A stretch of 35,164 nt of DNA, from contig MU619324.1 in NCBI GenBank assembly GCA_025201805.1, positions 3,460 to 38,623 of the forward strand, read 5' to 3'. The notes beneath the pieces were generated by a model. That model was given only the letters and a program-made list of their open reading frames with translations, did no database searches and had not been told where the DNA came from. Positions within the stretch are counted from its first letter, which is position 1. Every line of letters starts with the position of its first letter. Made by a program: the position numbers and the translations under genes. Source of the DNA: Parasitella parasitica. Its lineage: Eukaryota > Mucoromycota > Mucoromycetes > Mucorales > Mucoraceae. Positions 21,390 to 32,204 of the stretch are shown here, in pieces.

Positions 21390-24300
21390 ATGCAATCAAA
21401 AGCTTCTACACTGAGACGTGGCGTAGGCAACTCAAAAAGAACTGTCCGAACATTGAATCCAGCTTTGGTGTATGACTACACACTTCGGTGTGCTATCCAC
21501 GCCTGTCTTGAAGAAAACAGCAAGCAAAAGCTACAGCCCACGAAAGACCAAAAGACCAGCAACCGACATTCTGTTCATCTCAGCAGCGTAGGTGATGTCT
21601 TTGGTAACATAGCAGACAAGTTTGGAAGTGAGGAGCCCAACAAAAACAAGCTGACCAAGCCAGTCGTAAATGGTTTATTGCGTCGTTTGGGAGATATCAA
21701 AGATGGCAAAGACCGCAGTAAACCAGAGTATCTGGATGCCCGCTTTATATCCATCGTAAAGCACGTAAGAGATGGCCTGAAGCAGCACCGTATTCGTCCT
21801 CAGGGCTCTATCAATGACTTGCTGGTTACCTTTCTTCAAACAAGCGAAAATGAACTTAAAAAGTCTGATCCCAACCCAGCAGTGTGGTATAAAGACTGGG
21901 ATCGTTTTGTTGTGCTGTTTGCAGAAATATTGCTAATCACATTAAAAGAAGATGCCCCGGAATCAGCGTCTCAGGATTTGATTGATACCTTGCGAAAGTC
22001 GATTTTACCTCCTAAATCAAAGCAGCAGCAACAACAGGAGCAAAGAAACAGCAACCCTGTCAACGGCAGCACTGATATTTCGGACATAATCGAGAATTTC
22101 CCAATGGTCAAGACAGTCCAAAACCTGTTTCAGATCAAGGACGGGATCCACAGACAAAAAATTCGTGATTTGAAGGCTATCTGCACTGAATCTGTAAGTA
22201 CACTGCAAAGCGAGAAAGACCCAGCTAATCCAATACAATGTCAATAGAATTTCTTTCTAGATCTGAAGCAATGCATAAATGCTTTAAACACTAACCAGCC
22301 ATTTCCCGGCAGAAGAGAGGATTTTGCTACTACAGAGGCTCATGAAACCTGGTTGACCAGAGAGAAGAAATACCTGCAAGGTTTAATGACCATAATGGTA
22401 ACAAGCCCAACCTTCTCGCTCAATATCAGTAATGAGCAAGACGTCGGATCAGCGAATTTGTTATCTGGCGGAGGAGGTGGCGGAATGGGAAGTAGTTTTG
22501 GTTCTGGTAATGTCAGTAGAAGGACCAGCGATTCCAAGAGGAGTTCGCTGTACGGAAATTCAGCATTCACAGACGATGTACGTACATGAGCAGAAATCAA
22601 TGTGCATGTAAAGCCATTAATATTTCGTTTTGTTTTATAGAATCCTTATACATATATCCCCAACGATCCGCGTTCTTATTTTCGTTTGCTGATGAATATG
22701 TGCATGGACCTAGACACAGACGTCGCTCCCGATACCGAACGTGCCAAGTCAAGCGTCCTATCTCAAGCTTCCGAAGATCTATTGCGAGAATGCTGGAAGA
22801 CATGGCGTCTGTCTCCGCCTTTCAGAGCTGTCCTCTATTTAGAATTAATCAAGAACCGTCTAGACACTAAAGAGTCGCAGGATGAAGTAGATATCGAAGA
22901 GGCAAGTGATGCAATGCGGGCACTTGAAAAATGTTTAAAGGAAAACGATATGCGAAATTGGACAATCAACGATGTAAGCAACATGAAAACCATATGGACG
23001 AAAATGCGCTTACTCTTTTCGTTGATCTACATGATAGCGTGAAAATTTAATCCGAGTATTTGAAGGCTTGAATGAGACATATCTCCATTCTCTTGCTGAT
23101 TCATTGGGCCAATATTGGAGAATCAAGTAACCAATTTATTTTACAGCGAACCGCTCTATGGACTATGGACATTAACCTTTCATTTTGTAGTCCCAACTAC
23201 GTGAAAGCTCAAATCGCTCTACTCGATAGCATTTATGAGAACCCGGCTTATTTGGAAGATCATCCCGACCCAATCCGCCAATTTAGTTTATTGGAGGAAA
23301 CTATCGCAGTAAGTCGATGCTTGTTTGAGTAGCGTTGAAATTCTCTAATATTGCTTTGAAATAGGGAGCTGCCGTGTCGCGCTGGAGAGTTTTAGAGAAA
23401 TCGGTGTTGGATCCTCAAAATGACGATATGACCAATTTAATGAACATGGCTGACAAGCTTATTAAAGAACTTGTCAGCGTTGCCAAAAAATTTAAACAAC
23501 CTCTCAAAAAGTAAGCGTGCAAACCATCCTTAGAGTCTGTCTGACTTTAACATGTTTTTATGGCAGTACGTTACATTTGCCTGGCATTGTAATGGCGAGA
23601 CAAATGCCTTTCTTTGTATTAGAGATGGACAACTGGGCATTTCTGCCTGAAGCGAGAAATGCACCTATCGACCTCACTTTCCAATTGTATGACAAAGTGC
23701 TCACATTAAAGAGATTATACGATCAGTATGGCCCCAGACAGAAATCAGTCTTATTCAAGGTAGAGTCCTGGTTTTCCCTACATGTTCGTCGTTGGTTAAA
23801 GACGACAGCCGGCGAGACACCTGAATGGGTCCGAAATGCCATTAAACAAGATGAGGTAATTCATGATGAGCTGGCTATTCCTGTGCAGCTACTGACAGCC
23901 ACATCCTAGTTCAACTCTATCAATGAAGCGACGCTGCATTCATCTTCTATTGTCGATCTTTTTACCATGTTTCACCAAGCAGTTGACTTTATACAAAAAT
24001 TGGAATGGCCAAATAGTCTACAAGAATGTCGCTTCAATACTGCTCTTTCTAAAGTAATCGGCGTTGCACTAGAGCAATATACTACACAGTTGGAAGAAAA
24101 GATCACCATGGACATTTATCCTCGTGCTTATAGAGAAGATGACGCTAATGCCAGCGCCACCCTTTTTGACAGAGCTCGTTATCAGCTAATCGGCAATCGT
24201 CAACACGGTAAAGGCAGCGAGGCACCTTACGACTTTATGGCGCAAACTTGTGTCAAAATCAACAACATTGAAGCTGCCCGTGCTAAATTAGACAGATTAT

Positions 24301-25798
24301 ACCAGAACATGGACGTAGATGAAATTGCACGCGAAATGAAAGAATATGAAGCACAATTACCCCCCGTTGAAAAGAAGCAAGAAAAGCCTACAAACTACCT
24401 CTACTCTATCAAGATTGTGAGGGCAGAGAATTTGCCTCCTTCTGATAATAACGGATTGAGTGATCCCTATGTTGTTCTGGAAATCGACTCAAAGCCTATT
24501 GCTAGAACTAAAGCAGTATATGAGACTCTGAATCCTCGATGGGATGAAGTATTTGACATTTGGCTTACTGATGAGACCATGGATGTATTAGCTCTTGTTT
24601 ATGACGAAGACGTTATTGGCGCAGATGAAGAATGTGGTGGTGTTTGGTTTAAATTGGGCCCTTCCTATTACGGTGATTTCCAAACACATGAAGTTGTCCT
24701 GAACTTTATTCCTCAGGGAAAACTTATTCTGCGTATTAGTATGGAAGGTGAAAAAGATGATATTCAGTTCTGGTTTGGTAAGGCTTTCCGCGTATTGAAG
24801 AGAGCAGAAAATGACGCAGCAGGTCATATTGTTGATAAGGTATTTTTTTTTTTCAACTGATTCAAGACAAACTTATATTGACAGGTTTTCATATATATAG
24901 ATGAGCAGCTACTTTCGCCAGGTCTTGCGTCGAGAGACTTTGGATAAATTACTGGGGCGTGATCGCAGCTTCTTCTCGTCCTTTTCTAGATCGAACAAGC
25001 ATGTCGAGCCTACACTACAGGATTGTGAAGATTCTCTGGCGCCGTTGTTGGATTATTTGGAGAAGAATTTGAAAATTTTGAATGACAATTTGTCTGAAAC
25101 AAACATGCAGCTGGTTGTATTAAGAATCTGGAGAGAAATTCTTATTTCATTAGAAGGCGTTTTGTTGCCACCACTTTCAGAGCAGCTATCTGAATTGAAG
25201 CCTTTGGATGATTATGAATTCCATATTGTATTCAAATGGCTAGAGGTAGGTTGCAAATGAATAACTTTATCAAGAAGAATTTCTCAACCACATTTGCTGG
25301 TAGCTGCTCAAAGTATTATTCAATGGCGGTGAAGATGGCGATGCGGTTCCGCTGGACAAGCTGGAAAACTCCCAGTACTATGCTCTTTTAGCCATCAATG
25401 CAGCCTATAATCTGGAAACTGAAAAGTTAATCGAAGGATACAACACAACTGTCAAAAATCAGCTAGAGCTCAAGTTACGAGGTGGAAGAAAAGCTGACAG
25501 AAGTAAATCTGTATACCATTCTAAAAACACTGTCAAGAAGAGAAAATCGGCACGAAAATCTGCTTCTATTGAACTCCCCAACAGTGACACTATTCTTCGT
25601 ATTCTTCGTATGCGATCTGGCAAAAAAGTTCGGGATTTCCTTCACAGTGAATTTGAAAAGCGGAATTACCCTGCCGCCCATGTTAATGATACTGCTGCAG
25701 CAGCTGTATCCAATGGAACAGAAATACCCGCTGTTCCAAGTATCCCAACAAATGATTTAACTCCCATTACTGAACACACATCTTTACCGTTGCGATAA
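21390..25798 (+). CDS. UNC13/Munc13-type C2 and MHD protein (fungal Ync13/Git1-like)
   Basis: Ten exons: 21390-22193, 22248-22577, 22641-22973, 23038-23126, 23191-23308, 23365-23510, 23567-23855, 23910-24839, 24901-25245, 25304-25798; all phases agree, 1292 aa. A C2 domain lies at about residues 866-967. Ca-binding positions are present: Asp882 and Asp888 (SDNNGLSDPYVV), then Asp935, Asp937 and Asp942 (YDEDVIGADEE). Upstream is an MHD1-like helical region (exons 3-8); downstream an MHD2-like region (exon 9 onward), the C2-between-MHD order of fungal UNC13 relatives. S. pombe Ync13 works in exocytosis/endocytosis balance during septation; Git1 in glucose-cAMP signalling. Residues about 360-380 are Gly/Ser-rich and the C-terminus has a basic patch (KKRKSARKSAS). 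AATAAA lies at 25834-25839. Confidence 0.9.
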
Positions 25799-26104
25799 GT
25801 ATACGTAAATTGATAAATATCACCTCGCATATCAATAAAAATTATGTTATAAATTTATATCCTTATTTCAAGGATTAAAGTCACTTGCAACTGTCATGAT
25901 AGAATTCAAAATATCTACGATATGTCCTCACCTTTTTTATTTTTTTAGGTACTACAGTACAATATACAAGCTACTAACATAATATATGTTCAACCATTAT
26001 TTCTATATTGCTGGAGTAATGATTGAAAACCTTACTTTATCATGCACTAGAAATTTTATGGTTAAAGCTAACTTGATGATTTTGTTTTACTAACTTGATT
26101 GAAT

Positions 26105-26470
26105 TGATTAGAAACAATCGTTGTTTCCTTATAAAGGCTATATATATGTCATAGCTAACATAGTTATAATGTACGGATCATGATGTATTAAACATTGTTA
26201 GTAATTCTTTTACAAATAAGGAATAAGCTAGAGTTTGTAATCGAACCTCTTGCAAGGTTTATTCAAGATTATATATCAAGGTCAGGTTGCGGGATGTCAG
26301 GGAGACATCTTACTCACATCTTCTTTTCAATGTGAAGAATAGATCTGTTCCTGGAAATGCTGTGATTTAATGATGTTTGAAACTCCCTGTCAAACTTCAG
26401 TTATTATGTGGATATGAAACATTGATTAGGATATATATTTTAGTATCACCAATAGAGATCATATCTTATG
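26105..26470 (+). repeat. Left arm of long imperfect inverted repeat
   Basis: About 365 nt that pairs with the reverse complement of 26903-27262. Shared blocks in the same order include TCCTTATAAAGG-like, GGATCATGAT-like, AATTCTTTTACAAA, GGAATAAGCTA, ACCTCTTGCAAG, CGGGATGTC, TGCTGTGATTTAAT, TTATGTGGAT, GGATATATATTTTAG and AATAGAGATC. By eye identity is roughly three quarters, with small indels. Boundaries are approximate. Confidence 0.85.
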
Positions 26471-26902
26471 TTAATAAAAGCCTTTAGTTTTGTATCTGGT
26501 TTTATTCTGAGAAAGCTTTATTTACTTTTTTTTCATCTAGCATTTACACAACAACTGTCAAATCAAAGATGAATAGCCCTGTAGTATAATAATACGTCGT
26601 ACCCTGTCAAGGATAATGTTACTTGCAAATTAGTCTTGTCAATTAGTATTTTAAATAAATCAACAAAAATATATGTAGTTGTAAAAAGTATGGCAAGTGT
26701 CATAGAACAGGATTCATAGATTACTTTATCCGCTTGATTATACAACTTTAATGTCAATTTCTTGATATAAACTTTAATAAACATTTCAGTTACCTAAAGG
26801 TATATTCATAAAGATCTTGCCTATAAACAAGTCTATGAATTTCTTATATATATAATACACCAATTAATGTTATATTTTTCAACTTCTATCTCCAGCAACA
26901 TA

Positions 26903-27262
26903 TACATTCGATCTCTATTCATGCTAAAATATATATCCCAATCAATATTCATCCACATAACATCTAATGTTTGACAAGAAGTAGAAGTGTCAAACCTTAT
27001 TAAATCACAGCATTTTCTGGACAGACCTATTCTTCTATTTTACATTAAAGAGAAGATTATGTAGGATCTCTTCCCGACATCCCGCGATCTGATCTTGATG
27101 TATTCTTTGAATAAGCCTGGAATCTTGCAAGAGGTCCAATTACAACCTGTAGCTTATTCCTTGTTTGTAAAAGAATTACCAACTGTCAATATTATGATCC
27201 GTGCATAATGACCAAGTTAGATATGAGATATGTAGCCTTTATAGGTACAACAATCAAGCCTT
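26903..27262 (-). repeat. Right arm of long imperfect inverted repeat
   Basis: The inverted counterpart of 26105-26470. The spacer of about 430 nt (26471-26902) shows no gene. The divergence of the arms suggests either two copies of a dispersed element inserted in opposite directions or one old hairpin element. Confidence 0.85.
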
Positions 27263-27638
27263 GATAATATATAAACGAACACATATCAAAAGTAAAAAGG
27301 ATCAAATCGATGATAGAATAATATAGTATTTTATTAGTAGTAATAATTAATATGAACGATTAACATTGAGTTAGACACAATCTATCCTATGTCCTGGATC
27401 TCATTTCCAAAATCTTTCTTCTCGCTTCAGCTTCTTTCGCTCGTACATTAGATACATACATCCTTTATTTTTTGATAATACAATCAAAGATTTCTTTGCC
27501 GGAAGATACTAAATGTTTTTTTCTTATATATCATTTGAGTTTACTGGGCTATCTGACAGATAATTTATCTATCATGGAAGATACGTTCTTGGTAAAAAGA
27601 GTGTAATGAAAAAAAAAAGCTTTTACTTATTCACTCTT

Positions 27639-29671
27639 TTACTTTTTTTTAGGAAAGTTGTAGATTTCAACGCCTTCAATTCCTTCAACAGGGAACCCAA
27701 AGATTTGTCCATAAAACCATTGTTCAAGTTCCATTGTGCGCTTAATGTTTTCAGCGCGTTTGAAGCCATGAGCCTCACCTTGATAAAGGACGTAAGCTAC
27801 AGGTACATTTTTTTCCTTGAGCGCATTGACCATAACTTCAGCTTGTGAAGGAGGCACAACCTTATCTTCAGATCCTTGGAAAAAAATGACAGGACATTCA
27901 ATTTCGTCTGCCTTGAACAAAGGGGAGCGCTCTTCATACACAGCCTTATCCTTGGGGTACTCACCGATTAAACGGTCAGGGTATCTAGATTCAAACTTGT
28001 GTGTTTCCAGGGCCAGCAAAGTAATGTCTGAAATACCATAACGACAACAGCCGGCTTTGAATACTTTGCGAAACGCCAAAGATGCCAACGTCGTATATCC
28101 ACCTGCACTGCCACCTTCAATAGCCAGTTTGTTACGATCAACCAAGCCCTGATCCGCTAAATAAAGTGCGGCATTACAACAATCATCTACATCTACAATG
28201 CCCCAACTCAATTGCAAACGATTACGATATTCACGGCCATACCCAGTACTGCCACCATAATTGACATCGGCGACAGCAAAGCCGCGAGTTGTCCAGTACT
28301 GAATGGCACGACTGTAACTATTATCGGTAGCAGCTGTTGGTCCACCATGGGAAAGAACACGGAGAGGAGGAAGGCCATCACCTCTGAAACCAGGATTCTT
28401 GGGAGCATAGTAGTAACAATAGGCAGATTTGCCATTAGTAGTAGGGAAGATGACTTCTTCCCCAACAGACAAATACTCAGGCTCCAAGCGAGTTGTCATT
28501 GATTTTCTGTGTATATGAGCGATTGTCTGATTCTTGATATCATACGAACAAATTTGAGAAGGCTCGGTAGGAGAGGACATATCAGCAGCCACATACTCAT
28601 TTCCTTTGCTATCCAAAAAAATACGGATATAAGCAAAATGGTCGAACTCACAACCGAGGTTTGTCATTGTCTTTGCCATGGTATCGAGGATAGCGAGAGA
28701 ATTCTTGTTGATGACAATTAATTTGGAAGCATCTGATTTGAGAGGTGTATAATCAGAATCGTTGAACCTCCAGGCTGGGCCTACAAAATCTTGCTCCACA
28801 GGTTTCTCCAACAACAAATTTACATCTTTGCCATCAAATGAATACAAGTTCCAGAACAGAGAGCGGTCTGAAGCAAAATAAAGAGTGCCGTCTACACCAA
28901 AGTTAGGTTGCTGATTTCATGGAATAACGAGTAATCAACAAACTGAAATATACATGCTTAGCTTATAAAACTTACGGAAATGCTTTCGTCAATCTTGTCG
29001 CCAGCTACGCAAACAAGGTCCTTCAAAGTTAACTGTTCGTTTTCGAATTCAATTTTAGCATGATAGAGTTCAGTAAAATCCCAAGGCATGTTGGGATGGC
29101 TCCAGCAAACATAGGTCAATGCATTGTTAAAAGGAGAGATACGAGGAGATGAATAGAAATCTTTGCCCTGAGCAATAACAGTTTCCTTGCCTGACTTCAA
29201 GTCGATCGAAGCAAGGACATTCAAGACATCCTTGGGTTCTTCATTAGCAAAATGCTCCTCACGAACACAAACCAAGAATCGATTCTCTGTATCTATTGCG
29301 AAGTCTGCATAACGGTAAGATGTGTCTGCAGGAGTCAATGGTTTGATTTCATCATTGATAATAGTGTAAATACGACAGTCCTTGTTGTTTGAAAAGACGA
29401 TAAGACCATTAGAAACTTTGAAAGAGCCGCGGCCATACTCATGGACACGGGTTAAGCAATCATAACCTTCAGGTAAAAGAGCTTGAGGAGGTGTACTGCT
29501 GTCACTGATAGTTTGCTTAAAGATTTGTCCGCGTCCTTGCTCTGTGGCAACGGTCGAACACCAATATATTGTGTCGTTATCAACGCAAATATCATAAGCG
29601 GCAGGCTCAGAAGATAATGATTCTGCTGTAATTGGAGATGGCCATGCGCCGAAAGGTTTGATTTCTACCAT
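27639..29671 (-). CDS. S9 family serine peptidase (acylaminoacyl / dipeptidyl-peptidase type)
   Basis: Two exons, 29671-28976 and 28910-27639, give 655 aa. The N-terminal half (to about residue 390) is a beta-propeller-like domain; the C-terminal half is an alpha/beta hydrolase. The catalytic triad is Ser500 in GGSAGG, Asp581 in QGSEDKVVP and His613 in GEAHGF. SHGGPTAA (about residues 419-426) supplies the oxyanion-hole HGGP motif, and NYGGSTGYGREYR is typical of the DPP/AAP branch. No signal peptide or membrane span is seen, so a cytosolic peptidase acting on short peptides is expected. An in-frame ATG 39 nt upstream (29710) would add a short hydrophobic stretch and is less likely because the homology begins near VEIKPFGAW. 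The poly-lysine end (FPKKK) is real: the stop follows directly. Confidence 0.93.
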
Positions 29672-30000
29672 TTTTTTTTGTGAACGAAACAAGATAAAAA
29701 GACTTTTCACTCAAAAAGGGCCCTAAATGTTTAATTAATTTTTTAGCCGGTTCAAGTGCGCACTCGCGTTGTTCCAATGCCAAATTTGGAAACCGAGATA
29801 CCAACACTGTGCATCTAAACTTTGCATTGTAGAAGATATATAACATCGAATCCCTCAAAGCTGTGCTCGTCCGTTTTAAATTTGCGATAATACTTGTACA
29901 CAGCTTTTCTGTTATAACCTACAACCTATATAAGTTTGCACTCCATATTAGTCTACCAAAGTTAAATGAAACAGGAAGATTAAATACTTTACTAATCTGC
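29672..30000. promoter_or_regulatory. Promoter side of the S9 peptidase gene
   Basis: About 330 bp upstream of the peptidase start. No clear TATA element. The relic described next begins around 30000. Confidence 0.35.
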
Positions 30001-31310
30001 TACAACGGGAGAGCTTTTTGCATGCTCCTCTGAACATGCATCATATCAGTTATTCGACATAATCGAGTTTTTAGATAAGCAAGGCTGTCCAACTAAATAT
30101 TCTGCAATTACCAGTTTCAAGCTTTTCGTGGAGGGTATCAAAGACAATAAAGATAAGAGAGAATCATCAAAAAAGGTGAGAGACTATGCTAATGCTATCA
30201 TCAACGATAACTATGAAATATAAAAAAATGTGTACCAAGTATTAAATGCTTACTCTAAAAGCACTTATTAGCGTTATGTCAAAATCAGTCAGTAAAACGA
30301 ATCTGCCAAAGAGTTCCATTTTTATTAGAAATACATCTTCTGGATATATTTATGTGAATCCACATTATGAGCTAATTAAGGTCATAGTGTGCGACTGTAT
30401 CCAAGATTTACCTTATAGAGCATGCGGTGCAAATCACTGTTTTACCCACGCACATTGGCTTTAGCCCCTTGATCTGGCTATAAGCCCTATAGCATGCTAT
30501 TGATAAAACCATCACATCTTTGAACAAAAAGCATTTATCGATTATTGAAATGCTAAGTCAAAGAAACCTACAAGATCTAAATGGAAAGGCGCAGAGATCC
30601 AACAGACAATGAGATAGGTACAAAATTACGCGGTTGTTTTTGTCTGGCAATGAAGAGAGTGAAGGATCTGAATATCGGAGCCGGGATTCGAGCAGCTTAA
30701 TTATTGGTGAAAACCAAGATGAAACAAAACAATGCTTAGTCCATATTGGAAAAGCCTATCAATACAAGCTCAAGAAGGACTTTATCAGATGGATGGTGAA
30801 TGATCATGATGTCTCACAGGAATTTTTCAATTTTCGGAATGCTACTATTAATAAAGCTGAGGATTTGCAAAATCTGAATGATCACGAACAGCTGGTTTTC
30901 GATGGAATAATGATAACTGACAATGGATTTGTAAATACTGATATTGTGGATTATGAAGAAATGTGGCATATCTTTAATGATATTGACCAAATTGATGAAT
31001 TTAAAAGTGTCAGTATGAAGGAATCTCGGGAAGAGCTACTTGTCAAGTTTGCAGAGGATCTTGATACAAGAAATATCAATATTATTGCAGAAAAATATTT
31101 ATATACGATGTGAGAAATAAATCTATTGTGCATATTATATGGCCTATTATATTACCGATCAATCAAATGAAGGAACCCTTGTCCGGAACCATGATCTCTG
31201 ATTCATTCAAGAGATTTAGCAGATTAGATACATCACTCAAGAACTATAAGCTATTACGAATATTCCCTTTGTTCCAAAAGTTACAATCATCGTTCATTTA
31301 TCTGCAGTGA
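30001..31310 (+). pseudogene. Relic of an unrecognised protein gene
   Basis: Protein-like stretches occur in one direction but in shifting frames. First, about 30000-30222, is a frame containing HASYQLFDIIEFLDKQGCPT and ending INDNYEI, followed by many stops. Second is 30634-31113, a 159-codon frame, acidic, with GIMITDNGFVNTDIVDYEEMW. It ends EKYLYTM, but shifting one base at about 31100 continues as DVRNKSIVHIIWPIILPINQ to 31310, so a single frameshift is likely. I do not recognise the family. Presence of a TE next door and the decay pattern suggest a mobile-element protein or a member of a lineage-specific family. The 480-nt middle frame could still be expressed. Confidence 0.5.
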
Positions 31311-31333
31311 ATTTACAAAATCGTCCTCTATCT

Positions 31334-31347
31334 GCCATTCAACTTTT
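31334..31347. repeat. Target-site duplication, left copy
   Basis: GCCATTCAACTTTT, repeated exactly at 31922-31935 on the other side of the LINE fragment. The last four T may instead belong to the poly(A) tail, so the duplication is 10-14 bp. Confidence 0.8.
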
Positions 31348-31921
31348 TTTTTAAAGGTTTTTATTGATGGCTCCATGTAAAGCACAGTAGTGAAACTGGC
31401 TCAAGAGGCGGGCGCAAATATAGATTTAGTCAGACGGAGATAACATAATACTGAGGGACAGAGATTGAGAGATACTAAATAGAAGGGATAAAACATATGA
31501 AAGCAAAAAATAATAATATAAAAAGGTGTTCAGTTTGCCGACAGAACTATGACCCTACCAGTATGCTACAGAACGGAATGAACTGAGTCTTCCTCAATGC
31601 GTTTTAAAACATCGATTCGGATGTTGGCCAGAACCGCGGCTGTAGTGAAAGGAGTGCCATCAAAGATAAAGCGAAAGTGAGCTCTCCAAATGTTAGCCAA
31701 GGCTATGAAAACTATGAGAGACGCAGGTACAGAACTTGTTTGGCTGTAGCGAATGTCATAGAAATCAAAAGAGCGAATAGCTTGAATAATATCATGAATA
31801 GATACTGTTGGCCAAAGGAATTCGAAAACAACAGCCTGCCAAATGTTGGCTTTGGCTGGACAATAGAAGAGGAAATGCGAAGGAGAATCAACTGTTAGTG
31901 AGCAAATAGCACATAGTGGGG
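31344..31921 (-). mobile_element. 5'-truncated LINE (non-LTR retrotransposon) 3' end
   Basis: On the minus strand the element begins inside a coding frame (PPLCAICSLTVDS...) and runs to a stop at 31566. The peptide has CAIC-x8-H-x4-C (HFLFYC) followed by KANIWQAVVFEFLW, the zinc-knuckle tail found after the reverse transcriptase in many fungal and plant LINEs. A 3' UTR of about 200 nt follows, with AATAAA (31365-31360) and a nine-A tail (31352-31344). The 14-bp target duplication on both sides, the tail and the truncation are what target-primed reverse transcription leaves. Only the final part of ORF2 remains, so the copy cannot move by itself. Confidence 0.85.
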
Positions 31922-31935
31922 GCCATTCAACTTTT
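31922..31935. repeat. Target-site duplication, right copy
   Basis: Exact copy of 31334-31347 at the truncated 5' side of the LINE fragment. It also supplies the first codons of an apparent frame starting MSKVEW, which is therefore not a native start. Confidence 0.8.
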
Positions 31936-32204
31936 GACATTTATTATTCGCAAAATGTACAATATTTACCAGCCGCAGTGTACTTCTGCAACAAATAAAA
32001 AAAAAAAAAATAGCATAAATCCTTAAATTAAGGGATAACATCTGAATTAGAATCAAGGAGGTTTTGAAAGATTTTGTAAATACATGTAAGGTAATGCATC
32101 AACAGCCAATTTTCATATAAAGCAAGTTTTATCTTTTCTTTCTTTCCTTACCATTTTTCTTTTTCCTTTACTATCATCTATTTTGGTCTTTCTGTCAATA
32201 AGTG
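31936..32204. promoter_or_regulatory. Upstream region of the LEA2-like gene
   Basis: About 270 bp with a strongly pyrimidine-rich leader (about 32130-32197) directly before the start codon. Confidence 0.4.

Larger units (their letters stand above)
25799..27638. other. Gene-free AT-rich segment holding an inverted repeat
   Basis: About 1.84 kb between the UNC13-type gene and the S9 peptidase gene (both 3' ends face it). No coding frame of note. Its centre is the long inverted repeat listed separately; the remainder is AT-rich with no recognised element. Confidence 0.6.

Noticed and set aside
26563-26784. A 73-aa minus-strand frame in the inverted-repeat spacer
   Set aside because: AT-rich, low-information composition, no motif and no splice or promoter support; not evidence for a transposase.
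31566-31940. An apparent 124-aa gene starting MSKVEW on the minus strand
   Set aside because: The ATG lies in host DNA and the next codons in the target-site duplication; the rest is the 3' end of a LINE ORF2.
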